Numbered from the stretch's first letter, positions 46,800 to 58,610 are shown. The stretch is DNA of 64,000 bases from Heterobilharzia americana (GCA_944470555.2 OX104127.1:135116786-135180785); one strand, 5' to 3'. Notes: generated by a model not told the origin, from the letters alone. Numbers and translations are program-made.

Positions 46800-47035
46800 A
46801 GTAATTCACCTGGTTCGAGTTTCAGTGGGAACAACATTACTCATTGGGGTGCAGGTACATCCAGCCGGAGAGTCCCAAATAGACGAAACGCCTATCCTGG
46901 ATTCCTATGCTAGCCACAACCAACCAAATTACCATAATTAACACTCAGGCAATATCGAGACATGCGCTTAGGAGCCCGTATGTCAACAGAGGTCGAACAA
47001 TTCTATCCAATAAAACAACTGAGAATTACAAGTAT
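46800..47035 (+). mobile_element. Sm-alpha copy, plus half of an inverted pair
   Basis: Starts within box B (GGTTCGAGTTTCAGTGGGAA), carries a hammerhead at 46854-46905, then the unit end GCTAGCCACAACC, and runs on into the next unit (CAACAGAGGTCGAACAATTC). Confidence 0.8.
46854..46905 (+). ncRNA. hammerhead ribozyme relic (Sm-alpha type)
   Basis: The core is CCGGAGAG instead of CTGATGAG. The CGAAAC box, stem I (ATCCAG/CTGGAT, perfect) and the ATC cleavage triplet are kept. Core changes should abolish cleavage. Confidence 0.65.
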
Positions 47036-47539
47036 GTAAATAGGCATATGTACAATGCCAAAACAATAGTAACGTACTGTAGTTCTATGCATCTATAAGC
47101 CAATCTCTCACTGATGTAAAGTTTTTCTTTAGAACAGGAGTTATTTGAAAGAACAATTATTTTCAATAACGTCTTCTTTAGGCTCGACAGCTATCAATCC
47201 TTGAGAATAAGTGAAATGAAATAGCCAAAGTGAGGCATGATGTACAGTTATTACTATATCGAAATAGTCCGTGTTATGGGTGAGTGGAGATCAAAAGGAA
47301 TGAATGCTAAATGCTTATCAGTCTAGTGTATTAGTTGTACAATGGAATTACAGTTGACAGAACAGTTATACAATGAGGGACAAAATCTACAGATAATGAT
47401 ACATATCAAAATTTACGAAAAAGGTCAATGAAGTCAGTAGGAAACATAGGAATATGAAGGGTAGAGAAAAAACATAATCTTGATCACGTTACACTTGGTA
47501 TGAAAATTCAAATCAATACTACCAAGGTAGGTTCAACCT
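47036..47539. other. AT-rich non-coding stretch
   Basis: Nothing recognised. Confidence 0.4.
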
Positions 47540-48115
47540 GAGCACAAATTACCCTTGCATACACAAAGGGGGTGTGGATTTATGGATGGCAAGAGCTTCA
47601 ATAAATTTAAGCACTCGGCCTTGACTGCTTTTATGTAGTACTTTGAAAGCTATTTTCATGTCTATCCTATGGTTACTTTCTAGTATATGTTTAACGAATG
47701 ACGAAGATGGATGTTTGTCACCTGCACTTATCGGATCTATTGACGTCATTCTTTTTTGAAGCCACTTGAAGCCTCCTTGTTGTCATCGTTGCAGATGCGG
47801 TTTATCCCGTTGAATAAGCATCTAAATAAACCGCGCTTATATCGGACTGGGCAATAACTATGGAAGATAAAATATAGCCCTGTCCATTCAGTCTTCTTAC
47901 AGATCGACCTCCCAATCGAGCCATCCTCCCATCGATTAAGCAATATATCTAGGAACGGTAGCTGGCTGTTCGTTTCTTGTTCACATGTAAGGCTAATATG
48001 GTTTTGAGACGTGTTTGCCTTCCCCAACAGGCACATCGCATCATCAGGCTTTTCACACTTAATGATTATATCATCGAAATGTAAAGCGCTGATGCATCAC
48101 ATATTTCAGATAATC
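47540..48115 (-). mobile_element. Penelope-like element, internally deleted
   Basis: The minus strand reads ALHFDDIIIKCEKP (xxDD catalytic block), LPFLDILLNRWEDGSIGRSI, TEWTGLYFIFHSYCPVRYKR (thumb), then a jump into the nuclease C-terminus: FVKHILESNHRIDMKIAFKV and LKFIEALAIHKSTPPLCMQ. The linker and the YIG motif are missing, and the frame shifts near 47750. It differs in sequence from the PLE directly upstream, so two PLE families lie in tandem here. Confidence 0.8.
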
Positions 48116-48199
48116 CACTTCTTCTCACTACGCTGTTTAAATGTATCAAGGGGACCAGTTGCTGTAGCTAATGACTCATCTATATTCGTTTACTGAGGG

Positions 48200-49800
48200 T
48201 CAAATAACAGTTAAGTAGTGATTACTTATATTCAAGTGGGGTGAAAATCATGTGAACACTATAAAGAAATAGAGAGAAAATGACCACTGGTACTGGCATT
48301 AATAAAGAAGGGCAAAAAACTAATAACATAAGAAAATAAATATTTATCAATGTAATGACAATACAGAAGAGAGGGAAGGGAGGCTAAAATGTGCAGTTTG
48401 CAGTGGGAAAGAACGTGTTGACCCTGTTGTGGGCCAAGGTAGACAAACTGGATGTACATATTTCTTTTGAACATATACGTCCGCATTTCTTGCGTTGATA
48501 CCTCAGGCTTCGGCTAGGGATAAGATGCTTAATCGTCCACATTTAGAAATGTTGCAAAGGACACGATATATCACAGAAAAGACGTGATCTACCTTGACCT
48601 GATGTCCGGAATTCACTGGATATGAGACGACTGCACTGTTGATACACTCTGTCATTCCTTTCCCTAACCAAGCTGGTACATGTCCATGACTGCACTTGGA
48701 TAGGGCCCTCTGAGTACGGTCTATATAACTAGCTTCACAACAGCAGTTGAACTCATAAATGCACACTGAAGTGGCCATCATTATTAATCTATCCTTGGTT
48801 CTCTGTGTCAGCAATGGTTTGTTTGAAAAGCTGGCAAATGTTTCACTACACTGAATGTCTTTTCGACTGATCTACTTAATTGAAGTGTGAAGATATCAGA
48901 GACAATACCACCTTGGAAACTTAGTGTAGAGTGCACAGGCGTCTTAGCAACATTATCTTTCTCTATCTCCTTTCTAGGTTTCAATATGTGTTTATTTATG
49001 AGGTCTAGCGGATAGCGATTTTGCCGCATTTTTATCTTCAGCTTATTCATTTCTTCTTCAATACAGTCATCAAAAAGTATGTTTTTTATTCTGTAACTCA
49101 AGCATTTGACCAGGTTTCTTTTATAATAAACCGGTGAGAAGCTATGACAGTCAACATACTGACCAGTCCATATGTTCTTTCAAAAAATACTCCTCTTAAT
49201 ATATCCATCCGTTTTCCTGGAGTACTATTCTCTTGTTCTTCCTCGCAGGTGAACTTTGTAGCTGGGTGAACATTATTGAAGGCATTCAAAAGGTTTTTAT
49301 TGTAACCATTGTTACAAATGATGAACGTATCATCTATATCCCAGGAATAATGGTCTAGTTTATCAAGTGTGTACCTAAGTGTGCCACCTTTTTCCCATTT
49401 TGTTGTTAGCTTGAAAAATGGTAGTTTGATACCATTTTAAAATTGCAGAAGAGTACACGACCCATTTAAAAGACATATTCAAATGATTAAAATAAGTTTT
49501 AAGGGGAAAATTTGATGAAATGCATTAGGTGGAAATTTTTTTTACTAGCCCAAGGTTTAAGGAGACCGCTCCATGTGACCAGTCGGATTTATAAATAATA
49601 TTCTTGATCGCGTCAGGGTTAGGTTGTTGGCGATGTAACAGCATTCTTTGATTGACTCATCTACTCTACCAACAGAACGGCCTTTTGGTTAGATTCGATT
49701 CTAGTAGTGATTGTCGCTTCTTGCAGGATGGAATAGCATGAAGAAGGTTGTAGATATTACTAATTTTATGTCCACTAGGGTGACTACAATGGGAAACATT
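48200..49800 (-). mobile_element. Penelope-like element with RT core, GIY-YIG and 3' tail
   Basis: On the minus strand: palm block YTLDKLDHYSWDIDDTFIIC (xxDD at about 49330-49345), NAFNNVHPATKFTCEEEQEN, thumb relic, linker KMRQNRYPLDLINKHI, then the nuclease VCIYEFNCCCEASYIDRTQR (YIG changed to YID), HVPAWLGKGMTECINSAVVS and LSILSLAEA. The 3' non-coding tail reaches about 48200 and matches 35140-35330. Several stops and frameshifts are present. The N-terminal side fades near 49800. Confidence 0.85.
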
Positions 49801-50212
49801 TGGAACCCATTCAGTTTGTTTAATTTCATGAAATTCTCGCTTACTCCTAAATGATGAAACAACCTTTTTGTTAAAAGGAGGAAAAAAATAATTGAGGGGA
49901 GAATAATTCTTTCCTATCAGCCTATGTCATTTTATTCAGATACACAGTCGTGTTTAGATTGGCTGCGAATAAACCAGGGTGCCATCACACAATTATTAAC
50001 GCGGTATACAAGAGTTGAATAAAAGGTCTGTAATACAGGACAAAAACGTACGTGGTAATCGATTGAGTGGCAGAGGTACCGGAAAATGTTTTCAAATTCA
50101 TTATGTAAGACAGTAAAGTGAGAGTTAGAGTGAAGAAGAAAATAATTATCAGTGGACTAACCACTAACAGCGAAATTGGAAAAGTGGAGGAACATGAGAG
50201 AACGAGATTTAC
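49801..50212. other. AT-rich stretch inside a 146-codon minus-strand ORF
   Basis: A minus-strand ORF spans 49985-50425. Its C-terminal half is a hydrophobic run from pyrimidine-rich DNA and is not convincing as protein. See the short exon candidate at 50213-50298. Confidence 0.3.
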
Positions 50213-50298
50213 ATATTTATCCTTCTCGTAAAGGTTATGCACCAGTTGACCGGTTGCCAATGCCTTCATAACACAAATTTTACGAAAATGCTTTTCAT
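50213..50298 (-). CDS. weak exon candidate, unknown protein
   Basis: On the minus strand a pyrimidine-rich tract ends in TGCACAG (AG at 50300-50299). It opens 86 bases reading EKHFRKICVMKALATGQLVH then NLYEKDKY, up to a GTAAAT donor. The frame continues open on both sides (49985-50425), so the exon limits are guesses. No homology is recognised. Confidence 0.2.
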
Positions 50299-50479
50299 CT
50301 GTGCAGTATAACAATGAAGAACTTAATTCTGACGGAACCTTATGGCTAGGTAGAGTCGGATATCTAAGCAAAGAACCAGTTTTTTGCTTGTATTTTCCCC
50401 TTTTTTGACTGTACTGAAACGGCAAACGACTATTAGCTTATGGGTTCCTATGTAGATGCACTTATTTTACCAGCATTTT

Positions 50480-51310
50480 CAGTTTTAATGCACATATTTC
50501 CCTTTATCAACTTTCAAAGAGCAAAAACAAACGTTGGAGCAGAATACTATGGGTCTATTTTATCAATTCAATGGTTTTCATCAGCCGCTTACAACCTAGA
50601 ATGTTTACTGTAACAAGTTACGGTAAAATATTAGTATCCAACCTTGACCATACGTTCATTATGTGTAAGAATTTATACCACATATTTCATCTGATGGGAA
50701 TCTTTGCTGATATACATAAGAAAGTTAACTTTGCAATGAATTATTAAGAAAATGGTAAATTCAACTTTCTCGATGTCAGCCTGCAACGTAGGCCTGATGG
50801 TATACTTCAAAAATCTATCTATCCCAAAGACACATAGGATGTCTTCTACCTTAACTCATTCGCAAAGAAGCACTGGTTAAAAGTGTGTTTGGTAGAACAT
50901 GAAGAATATACTCGCTGTATGATCCCGAATATGAACTATCACTTCCCAAGATGTATCTTAGACAACATGAATACCCATAAAGCTTCATGAATAAATATGG
51001 TAGAGGACAATGCAGTAAAAATCGAGAAAATAACCGTCAGTAAGGAGCGAATCTTCATTTACCTCAACTTCAAAGATGATGATGATCAACAGACGATGCA
51101 CGGCAATGGCCAAAACGTTTCCTTCAGCAAAGCCAGTTCCCTTGTTTCATACTTCTTCCGCCTTAGTAGACTCAAAAATCAACAAGTACCCTTTATGTAT
51201 TGACTACAGTATTTGCGGATATGCAGCAGCATTTACATTAGAAGATCAGAAACAGGGGCTAACCTTCAATGTTTTGAACATATCGCGAAAAGCTTACTAT
51301 TGACAGGAGC
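50480..51310 (+). mobile_element. Penelope-like element relic (RT thumb to nuclease linker)
   Basis: Peptide pieces in order: GKFNFLDVSLQRRPDGILQK and SIYPKDT (thumb, where intact PLEs have VYRKPT), FAKKHWLKVCLVEHEEYTRC, then KERIFIYLNFKDDDD and KTFPSAKPVPLFHTSSALVD followed by SKINKYPLC, the block before the GIY-YIG domain. The nuclease core itself is lost. Frames shift repeatedly. Confidence 0.7.
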
Positions 51311-51964
51311 AAGTATCTTCAACAGTGCAATTACTAAACACTCGTCTGACATTAAGTCGATTCTTTGAAATCGTCCAAAGTAATCACAAATAGAATATTC
51401 TTTGCTTCACTGAAGTCATTGGAACTAAACGCATACAACCAGATCTATATGTTCAACAGGAATCTATCTTCAGTCTTCAACTACCTAGTAACCCAGTTTT
51501 TTAAAGTTTCATTTATTTGATCACATTGTTATCATATTAGTAGATCGCCAGTCAACTCGAAACCCCAATCTTAATCAACTAATTTCTATTCATTATGTTT
51601 TACTGTATTTTGTTTTCCGGTCACAACTAGCTTATCTACCCAGTAGCTTGCATAGTTTCTTGTTCTAAATTCTATAGTATTCGTTTTTCTGACCCCATCT
51701 AATTTTTAGGAGAACTTCCTTTCTAATTGTAGTTATGTTTATGACGCTTTATCGTCATTTAAATTCTGTCAGAATCCTTACTATTTTTGTCGTTGTCGTG
51801 CTTTGCCTGAACTCGCTGAACGGAAGAAACCTAGTATTTTGTTGCAGTTTGTCATTGTGAATATTTTAGACTGTAAGCAGATAATGAGATCCATCGAATT
51901 ATCAAATGGATTCATCATATTCTACTCTAATGCTCATTATTGCTCTTTTAAATTTTAGTCTTCA
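51311..51964. other. AT-rich non-coding stretch
   Basis: Possibly the decayed 3' part of the preceding PLE; nothing else is seen. Confidence 0.35.
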
Positions 51965-52190
51965 TAGCATTCATGGTTATTGTCTAGTAGTGGAGTCTAA
52001 AACCCACGATTCGTCTTATTCTGTTGTCACTCATCAGCCGAATCTACCTGTCTACAGTGAATAATTCCTCTCCCTATGAGACTATGAACCAAAACTTATC
52101 CCTTTAAACGCCAGAGCGTTATTGGCTAGGTTATTGAGTCACAACAATCACTTCTTGCGTAACAGATTTAGATTGTCTTATAGCTTGTAA
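51965..52190 (-). mobile_element. Sm-alpha copy, minus half of an inverted pair
   Basis: Hammerhead at 51993-52049: CTGATGAG is intact but the GAAAC box is GAATC, and stem II is enlarged. The head on the minus strand has CTAGCCAATAACGCTCTGGC. Confidence 0.7.
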
Positions 52191-52199
52191 CTTCTTGTC

Positions 52200-52295
52200 A
52201 TTGATTACACTGAGCTGCAGTTTCAGAGGAAATGACATAACGCATAGAGAGGCAGGTACATTTAGCTTCAAACAGGTCCTACTGCTAACCACCAT
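52200..52295 (+). mobile_element. Sm-alpha fragment, plus half of an inverted pair
   Basis: AGTTTCAGAGGAAATGACAT, GGCAGGTACATTTAGCTTC, then ACAGGTCCTACTGCTAACCA: head end, stem I and unit end with the ribozyme core deleted. Confidence 0.6.
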
Positions 52296-53142
52296 TCATC
52301 CCTAATATCGAAATGATAATCTGCTTGCAACTACGGCGTGCCATATTTTCCTCAATGTTAGCATGAGCAACTCACATCGTAACAAAATTCGGGCTTTTGA
52401 CAGAAGAAACACGTTACCAGTTTTCTTGATTCCATTCTTTGCACCTACCAACCCAATTTTATTTATTCACGAAAATAATTTTGATTCTTACCAACTGATA
52501 ATGCTCAATCAGTACGACTCCTTAAATGGTATCGACATTGTTGCCCATATTTACAGAAATGTTTCCGGATTAATTGGGGCTATTTTTGTTTCTCTGATTA
52601 CAATTTTAGAGAATTTCGCTATTTATTAATTTAAATTTTTGGTCCTGCCTAGAGATTGTTTGTATAGCACTGCTTACATCTATAGTTACAAGTGGGAAGG
52701 CTAATTGAAGAAATACTTTTAATCAACCAACTGTAGCGACAGATCTTCACACTTACTTTTCATGTTATTATTGTGCTTGACTAATCTCTGTTAGTACTAT
52801 GGTTCAAACTGCATGATACGCATCACTCTCCAGTCATCAAAAAAATGAATCGTTTTTAAATTCTAACAAGTAAAGAAAACTAAAATACCATGGATATTTG
52901 CACTTATAAAAATTTATGCCAACTGACTAGAAAATTGGAAATTTCAGGTGAAAAAGTTATTTTTCTTATCCATATAGAGAAGGAGTACATAATCTCTATA
53001 TTTCAAAATAATATCTCAATTTTTACCATTCAGTGAATAGGGAAAGCTACCGAAGAACAGGTTTAAGGATTAACTGTTACCTTAGTTTGATTTTATCAGC
53101 ACTATATACTTTATCATTTTGTTAGACAAACTTTTTTATCGT
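52296..53142. other. AT-rich non-coding stretch
   Basis: An 88-codon ORF (52363-52629 +) has no recognised motif and is not called. Confidence 0.35.
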
Positions 53143-53215
53143 TTGGAGGTTTTTGGGGGATTGATTGATTTCAGAGAGGCATTTATCGCGAACTGACATT
53201 GTTAGTGGATCAAGA
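53143..53215 (-). mobile_element. family D SINE tail fragment
   Basis: The minus-strand tail with CCACTAACAATGTCAGTTCG and AATCAATCAATCCCCC is a diverged form of the family D 3' end. Confidence 0.5.
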
Positions 53216-54169
53216 ATCTCTTTTAGCAATCACTTGCACTGTCTATAGTGTAATGTATTGACAACCACAGAAAAAAGAGTACATTTGACAATAACTACAT
53301 TGAAGTTAAAAGATATTCACTTGACTTGATTCCAGATTACCGATTCATTTAAAGACACTTACAAGGACTGTAAACATATAAAGAGCCACTGAAAATCGAG
53401 ATGCAATGTAAATTCGCTTAGCCTCTTTTGGAACTTCTCATCAAGATGTATAACAAACTTTCATTAAGATCATGCACAAGACAAGTATCTCCGACGGTAA
53501 GCGCGGTTGAAATTCAATGGTACACACTATCCAACTTTTGCCATTTTGCTGTATAGCATGACTTGTTCCATTGTTATCCTTGTACACACAAACTGAGTTC
53601 CGATCTGGTAGGACTAACATGTTAAATGGTCACTGGTTATCAGTGTTCCTTCAGTTCGTATCAGCGTATGATTTAAACACCATAAAAGTAGTTCACTTAA
53701 AAACTAAATCCCAATTTCGGCAGTCAGATTTTTGTCGAGAATTGAACGGTTGTTTGTAGAACCATCATAAGAATACATCTCAGTCAATATGAAATATTCA
53801 GGAATAATGAATATTATTTCCATGGTGGATGTTACCTGAACTGGATAAGTTATATGGTATGTAGTGAAGTGCAAAGCATTGGATCCTTGAAGAGTTGTGG
53901 TAATATTCACCAAACTATAACAAGTTAAGGTGTATTCTTAGATTTATGTACAGTATCACCGACATCTCAGAACGACTGCTGCTTGGCCGGAGTTCGATGT
54001 CAACTTGGAAGATTTTTTGAGTGAACCTCCAACAGGAAATTTGTTTTCACAGTGAAATACTCATCTGTTAGTCAAAAATGTTGTTAGAGATTGGAATATG
54101 AATTCCATCATTGTTGTGGCGGACTTTTCACTACTCAACCTGTACCTATTTCCATTGAATCGAAAACTT
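53216..54169. other. AT-rich non-coding stretch
   Basis: A possible short family D tail trace at 53640-53690 (+); otherwise nothing. Confidence 0.35.
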
Positions 54170-54345
54170 TATATCCATCAATTTTGGAGTTTTTGGGGAT
54201 TTATTGATTCCAAGTTGGTATTCAGCATGGACCGACATCAGCTGAAGGAACATTGAAAATCTTGGAGCACTGGACAGCTGTTGTGTCCTAGTTTAGGGAC
54301 TTCTCAGAACTGCGCACCCATGACCTCGCCAGAGACCTTACTCAG
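54170..54345 (-). mobile_element. family D SINE with mutated hammerhead
   Basis: Minus-strand hammerhead at 54261-54312: CTGAGAAG (G8 changed to A), stem II GTCC/GGAC perfect, ACAAC in place of GAAAC, stem III ACA-GC-TGT and stem I CAGTGC kept. The tail reaches 54170. Confidence 0.75.
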
Positions 54346-54544
54346 GATCCTCAGGTCCCGTGGCAAGTACGTTACCATTCAGTCACTGTATTGGAATCAG
54401 GTGGTCCATATTTCCAACTCTTGTCACTTCATGACAGCGCGACCATCATCCAATATTGTCGTCGAGTATTTGTACTCACATTACCAGATGATGGATATCA
54501 ACCTGAAGTCAGTAAATCCCCGCAACCCCCAAAATTAATTATTC

Positions 54545-54915
54545 AAGTGCTCATTAGTGACTAGCTTCGAGAGGCGATTCCTGAAGTTCCAATACGAAGT
54601 TGTGACCGGTGGGACAGACTTGGTGGACATGAGGACATGTAGTCAACGGTGACATCGCGTGATGGTCGCGCTATGTTATGAACTGACTGGAGTTGGAAAT
54701 ATATACCATTGGAACCCGACCCAGCGGCTCAATGGCAACTCGCTGGCTGTGAGATCTGAAGATCTTGAGTGAGATCCCCGGCAGGGTGATAAGTGTGCAC
54801 TGCTGAGGAACCCCACACTAAGAGGCAACAGCTGTTAAGTGCTCCCAGGTTTCGAATGTTCTTCCCACTGATGTCAGTCCGTGGTGAACACTAATTTGAA
54901 GTTTATAACTATCGT
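54545..54915 (+). mobile_element. family D SINE, long form, nearly complete
   Basis: Upstream block (CATTAGTGACTAGCTTCGAG), tRNA-like head at about 54722-54790 (CGGCTCAATGGCAACTCG; box B decayed to GAGTGAGATCCCC), hammerhead at about 54798-54850 (GCACTG then CTGAGGA intact; GAAAC changed to GCAAC), and tail (ACTGATGTCAGTCCGTGGTG). This copy shows the family layout best. Confidence 0.8.
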
Positions 54916-54916
54916 T

Positions 54917-55055
54917 TTGACGGTCTGAGATAGCGTGGTTCGGCAAATTTGTTATGAAACTGGGTGGTGATTGAAGATCAAATGCAAGCATGGGCAGGGG
55001 TAGGATTTGAAGCAGCAAGCTCCGCGTTATCACTCCAATGAAGTAAAACTAAGAT
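54917..55055 (-). mobile_element. tRNA-derived SINE, family B, minus half of an inverted pair
   Basis: Tail end motif CGGTCTGAGATAGCGTGGTT (plus, 54921-54940), then GATTGAAGATCAAATGC and a decayed head with box B-like GCTTCAAATCCTACC on the minus strand. Confidence 0.65.
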
Positions 55056-55063
55056 CTGATTTG

Positions 55064-55200
55064 TATCTTGGTCTCTTAGCTCAGTTGTTAGACCAGTGGG
55101 TTGGTAGTCCGTAGGTCTTTGGTTTGAATACTGCCACGGCCAAGATTTTCATTTCACTTTCAATTATCACCTAGCATCAATTCAATAATAACGTAAAGTC
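55064..55200 (+). mobile_element. tRNA-derived SINE, family B, plus half of an inverted pair
   Basis: The head begins CTTGGTCTCTTAGCTCAGTT and ends GGCCAAG, so its first and last seven bases can pair as an acceptor stem with one G-U. Box B-like GGTTTGAATACTG is present. The tail TTTTCATTTCACTTTCAATT and ATCACCTAGCATC is shared with the other family B copies. Confidence 0.8.
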
Positions 55201-56084
55201 AACAGGTATAAAACGGTAATATATAAGTCCGTTTGATTGACTGAATTCTGTCTGACTAAAACACATGTTCCATCTCTTCGTCTAATACAATTTAAAAAGA
55301 AACCAACCATAAGTGAGGCTGCGTCTTGGAAGTAACCAAATTATTTATTATTTTCTTAAGTGTTAGTCAGTGCCTGTCGGTCACTTATATATATTTTTTC
55401 AACTAACCGACATAAAAATGTAGTTTCCGTTTATGAATTCACATTTGGGTTAAACTGGTAAGAAGCTTCATATACGCTTCCGCTCTACAGCGAAAGGATA
55501 TATTCTCCGGTGGGCCTGAACACACACTACCCTACCACTCTATGTGTATCCAGAACATGTAGGACAGACTGTAGGACAGAAATCACGGCCTGATTTAAAT
55601 CTATCTATCAGGTTTCGATCATGTTTACTAAGTGACATTTCAGTATGCCACACTATGTTTGGTCTTCCGAATGAATTTTACTCACCAGTAGTAATTAGAT
55701 AGAGTAGAGTTCACTGCAAACTCTTCAAACTATACATAGGCCCTTATTTCACAAAACATATTAGTCAAGCAACGCGTCTGTTAGCATGGAAATGCAAAGT
55801 GCTCCATAGCCAAAGAATTCCACCGACAATATGGAACGAACAGAAATGTCCACAGTCCAGTAGATTGTAAGACAACACACCACTGTGTATAAATGCATTA
55901 ACGGAATCAAAACACCACTAGAGAGCACAAATACTAGGAGCGATAATAAACTCAAGAATAAGTATAAATAGTACTTTTTGTGCTTTAAGGTTCATGCGGA
56001 TTTTATTTTCCAGCTATCAGAACTGAAAACCTGGGAGCTGCTATCTTAAAAAAAGTTCCCCATTAGCCTCAAAATCTATTACTG
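55201..56084. other. non-coding stretch
   Basis: The part 55440-55620 is less AT-rich but shows no recognised motif. Nothing else is seen. Confidence 0.35.
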
Positions 56085-56450
56085 TATAGTGCTCATTAGT
56101 GACATGCTTCCAGATGAATATCACAAAGTTCTAATGAGAAGCCGTGACATGTGGGGTCAACCAGTTGGAATTGAAGTGGATGCCACCTGAAGGCTTTGGT
56201 TTAAAGTTGCACTATATTCGCAAAATGATAAAAGCAAGTAACTGTGGACCACTAAACTTTGACGCAGTATTTGCATTGCTAACGTGGTCACCACGAAACC
56301 TGGAGATCTTTAGTGAGATCCCTGGTGGTGTGGTGTTGTTAGTGTGTACTGTTGAACAGCCACATAGTAGAGGAAACATCTGTCTAGTGCATTCAGGCTT
56401 TTAGCAGTTCTCCAACTGATGTCAGTCTATGATGAATTCTACTTTAAAGA
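56085..56450 (+). mobile_element. family D SINE, long form, hammerhead decayed
   Basis: Upstream block (GTGCTCATTAGTGACATGCT), tRNA-like head (CTAACGTGGTCACCACG; AGTGAGATCCCTGG), decayed hammerhead (CTGTTGAACAG, GGAAACATCTGTCTAGTGC), and tail (CCAACTGATGTCAGTCTATG). The 86-codon ORF inside it is a by-product. Confidence 0.75.
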
Positions 56451-57437
56451 CACCTTTATATCAGAAATAAAAATTGCAAGGGAGTAATACTTCGAATTAA
56501 GAAACGATGATCATGATCATGACAATAACAACAATAATAATTAAATATTTTGGGTAAACAAATTAATTTGTGAATGTAGAAAATGTTCAGATTAATGAAT
56601 GAACCAAAGTAGAAGTTTGAGCAAGTGGACGAATGCATTCGACTCTCTGTGAGTAGTAGATTCTGTTTCATTTTCCTACATATAATTCCTTTTAGCATTT
56701 TAATCAATAACTGTTGTCCTCATTCTCATCAGCCACACATACAGACACATTGTGTAAAAAGATAATTTTTCTATGCATCAAGTGTTTTTCCATGGTCATT
56801 CGTTGTTTACTTGTGTAATACCTATGGGAATAATATGCATCCACTTAAACGCCTAACCATATGTAATTAATTCATGAAAGTGTGTATACATTCATCTTCG
56901 TTTGTGCTGCATGTGTGCGTGTGTGTTTAGCTGCTTGTATCTACGACATTAGTCAGTAAATGGAGTGAATAAATAAACGTGAACAGAGAAAGCTACCCTA
57001 ATTAGCATTTCTCTTTCGGTTTATTTTAATAAAAACTGAAAGACTGACCCAGTTAAAGATTTCTGTTCAACTGACAATGATCGACTCATAATAGTTTATC
57101 ATTTAAAACTTTTCAGAGCGCTTACTTAACTCACTAAAAACATTCAAATTACTTTGTGTTCAAAGTACTAAGAGTTTTATGACATAAAACAATTCTAAAG
57201 CAGACAGAATAAGATGAAGATATATATGAAGTGACACAATTTTAACTGTTTCTGTTATTTTCTTTGAGCTGCTTAAATTTGAATTATTTGCGTAATAACT
57301 GATCTGTTGATCGACCAACCGTCTAACTTACTGATCCACTGATTGATCAAACGAATAATGTCGAAAAATAAGCTACAACAAGATAAGAGAGTATAATACA
57401 GAACGTATGACAATGAACTTGGTGTGGTAAAGAGAGC
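56451..57437. other. AT-rich non-coding stretch
   Basis: Nothing recognised. Confidence 0.4.
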
Positions 57438-57515
57438 GGCTGTAGCCAAGTTGATGGACCTCAAGCTTGGTGATAAGATGGTCGTCCCCATGATTTTATT
57501 CAATTCCCAGCAGAG
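57438..57515 (+). repeat. possible tRNA-like SINE head
   Basis: GTAGCCAAGTTGATGG fits box A loosely and TTCAATTCCCAGC fits box B. Arms do not pair well. Low confidence. Confidence 0.3.
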
Positions 57516-57904
57516 AATAGTAAGGATACGCAGTTTTACACTGGGTGTGGCCTTGTGAGTGTTTCTTAGATTCAACTGATTTTAATGACAAGGAGAAGAG
57601 AAACGACAAAATACTCTAGTCTGTAGTTTGAGTACAAGGATTTTGCCTACACTCGTTTTTTTCTGAGCAAAGTACAGTTCGCTTTTATAGAATAGCACAA
57701 TATGTTTCTACTACAGTTGATTAGTTTCCCATGTAAACCAACATACGGAAAATATAAACGCTAAGTTCACTGATATGAGTCGGTGAACGTTCCATGATAA
57801 CCCCACCACAGTGACCTTTATTTCCTACTGGCGGTTGTAGTACGAATTATTTAAAAACATTTAGTTAGCGTTCATATAAGATTCTCAATAACTACCGAAG
57901 TAAA

Positions 57905-57970
57905 TTTATCAGTAAATGCATGAGGAATTGTAAGAAAAATACGAACGCTAGTCGCAACACGGCTGTTAAC

Positions 57971-58001
<31 letters not shown>

Positions 58002-58610
58002 TAGGTACTACTAGTAGTAATGATAATAATAGTGACATTGTGGCCAGAATATTCGAAATCTTTGCGTTGTTACTACTCAAGGAAGGTACTTCGCAAGTGC
58101 TACAGAGAATCCTCATTAGCGCTTGGATTGGAGTGGCATTTAAATCCACAAATTCACTTAAAAATAAGCTTTGCAGGTAAAAAAAACACAACAACCCTAT
58201 TGATTGAATCAGGCAAAGTGATTTAATTTACCGAATCCTCTGCACTTCGGCTGTTTAAGTTCAAAATGTTAACTAAAATAAGACTGGTAGACCCTAACAA
58301 GACAAGGAGTTTAGAGAAAGGTTGGGCTATAGCTATCCATGCAGTTGACCACAATCACGAAACGGAATGGCAGTGGGAGACAGTATTAAAACACAACTTA
58401 GTTGGATGGGGGATGACTTACCATCTCTCCTAGATATTTGGAAAACTCTACTACCCTTATCACAAAACACGTGAGTGCTAGAACTATGTAAACCATATCT
58501 CAAAGTTTCGGACTTACCTGATATGAATATGAGCAATAAGTTGTGCTCGAAACTTTATTAAGTTATAATACTGCTTTGATCTGCGATACATTTAATAAAC
58601 CCAGTAAAAT
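57905..58610 (+). mobile_element. Penelope-like element 3' fragment
   Basis: The peptide LLLKEGTSQVLQRILI and VAFKSTNSLKNKLC matches the linker block of the PLE at the window start. An Asn run from (AAT)n precedes it at the same place as that element's Asn-rich linker. The 3' tail at 58525-58610 (ATGAGCAATAAGTTGTGCTC) also matches. The GIY-YIG core between them is not recognisable. Confidence 0.65.
57971..58000. repeat. (AAT)n microsatellite inside the PLE linker
   Basis: About ten AAT units. Confidence 0.97.

Noticed and set aside
49985..50425. 146-codon minus-strand ORF as a full protein
   Set aside because: The second half is hydrophobic low-complexity from pyrimidine-rich DNA. Only a short internal segment looks exon-like and is listed as a weak candidate.
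52363..52629. 88-codon plus-strand ORF with hydrophobic end
   Set aside because: No homology signal or splice context; AT-rich chance ORF is more likely.
57892..58194. 100-codon minus-strand Leu-rich ORF suggesting a membrane protein
   Set aside because: The Leu run is the antisense of the (AAT)n microsatellite in a PLE fragment.
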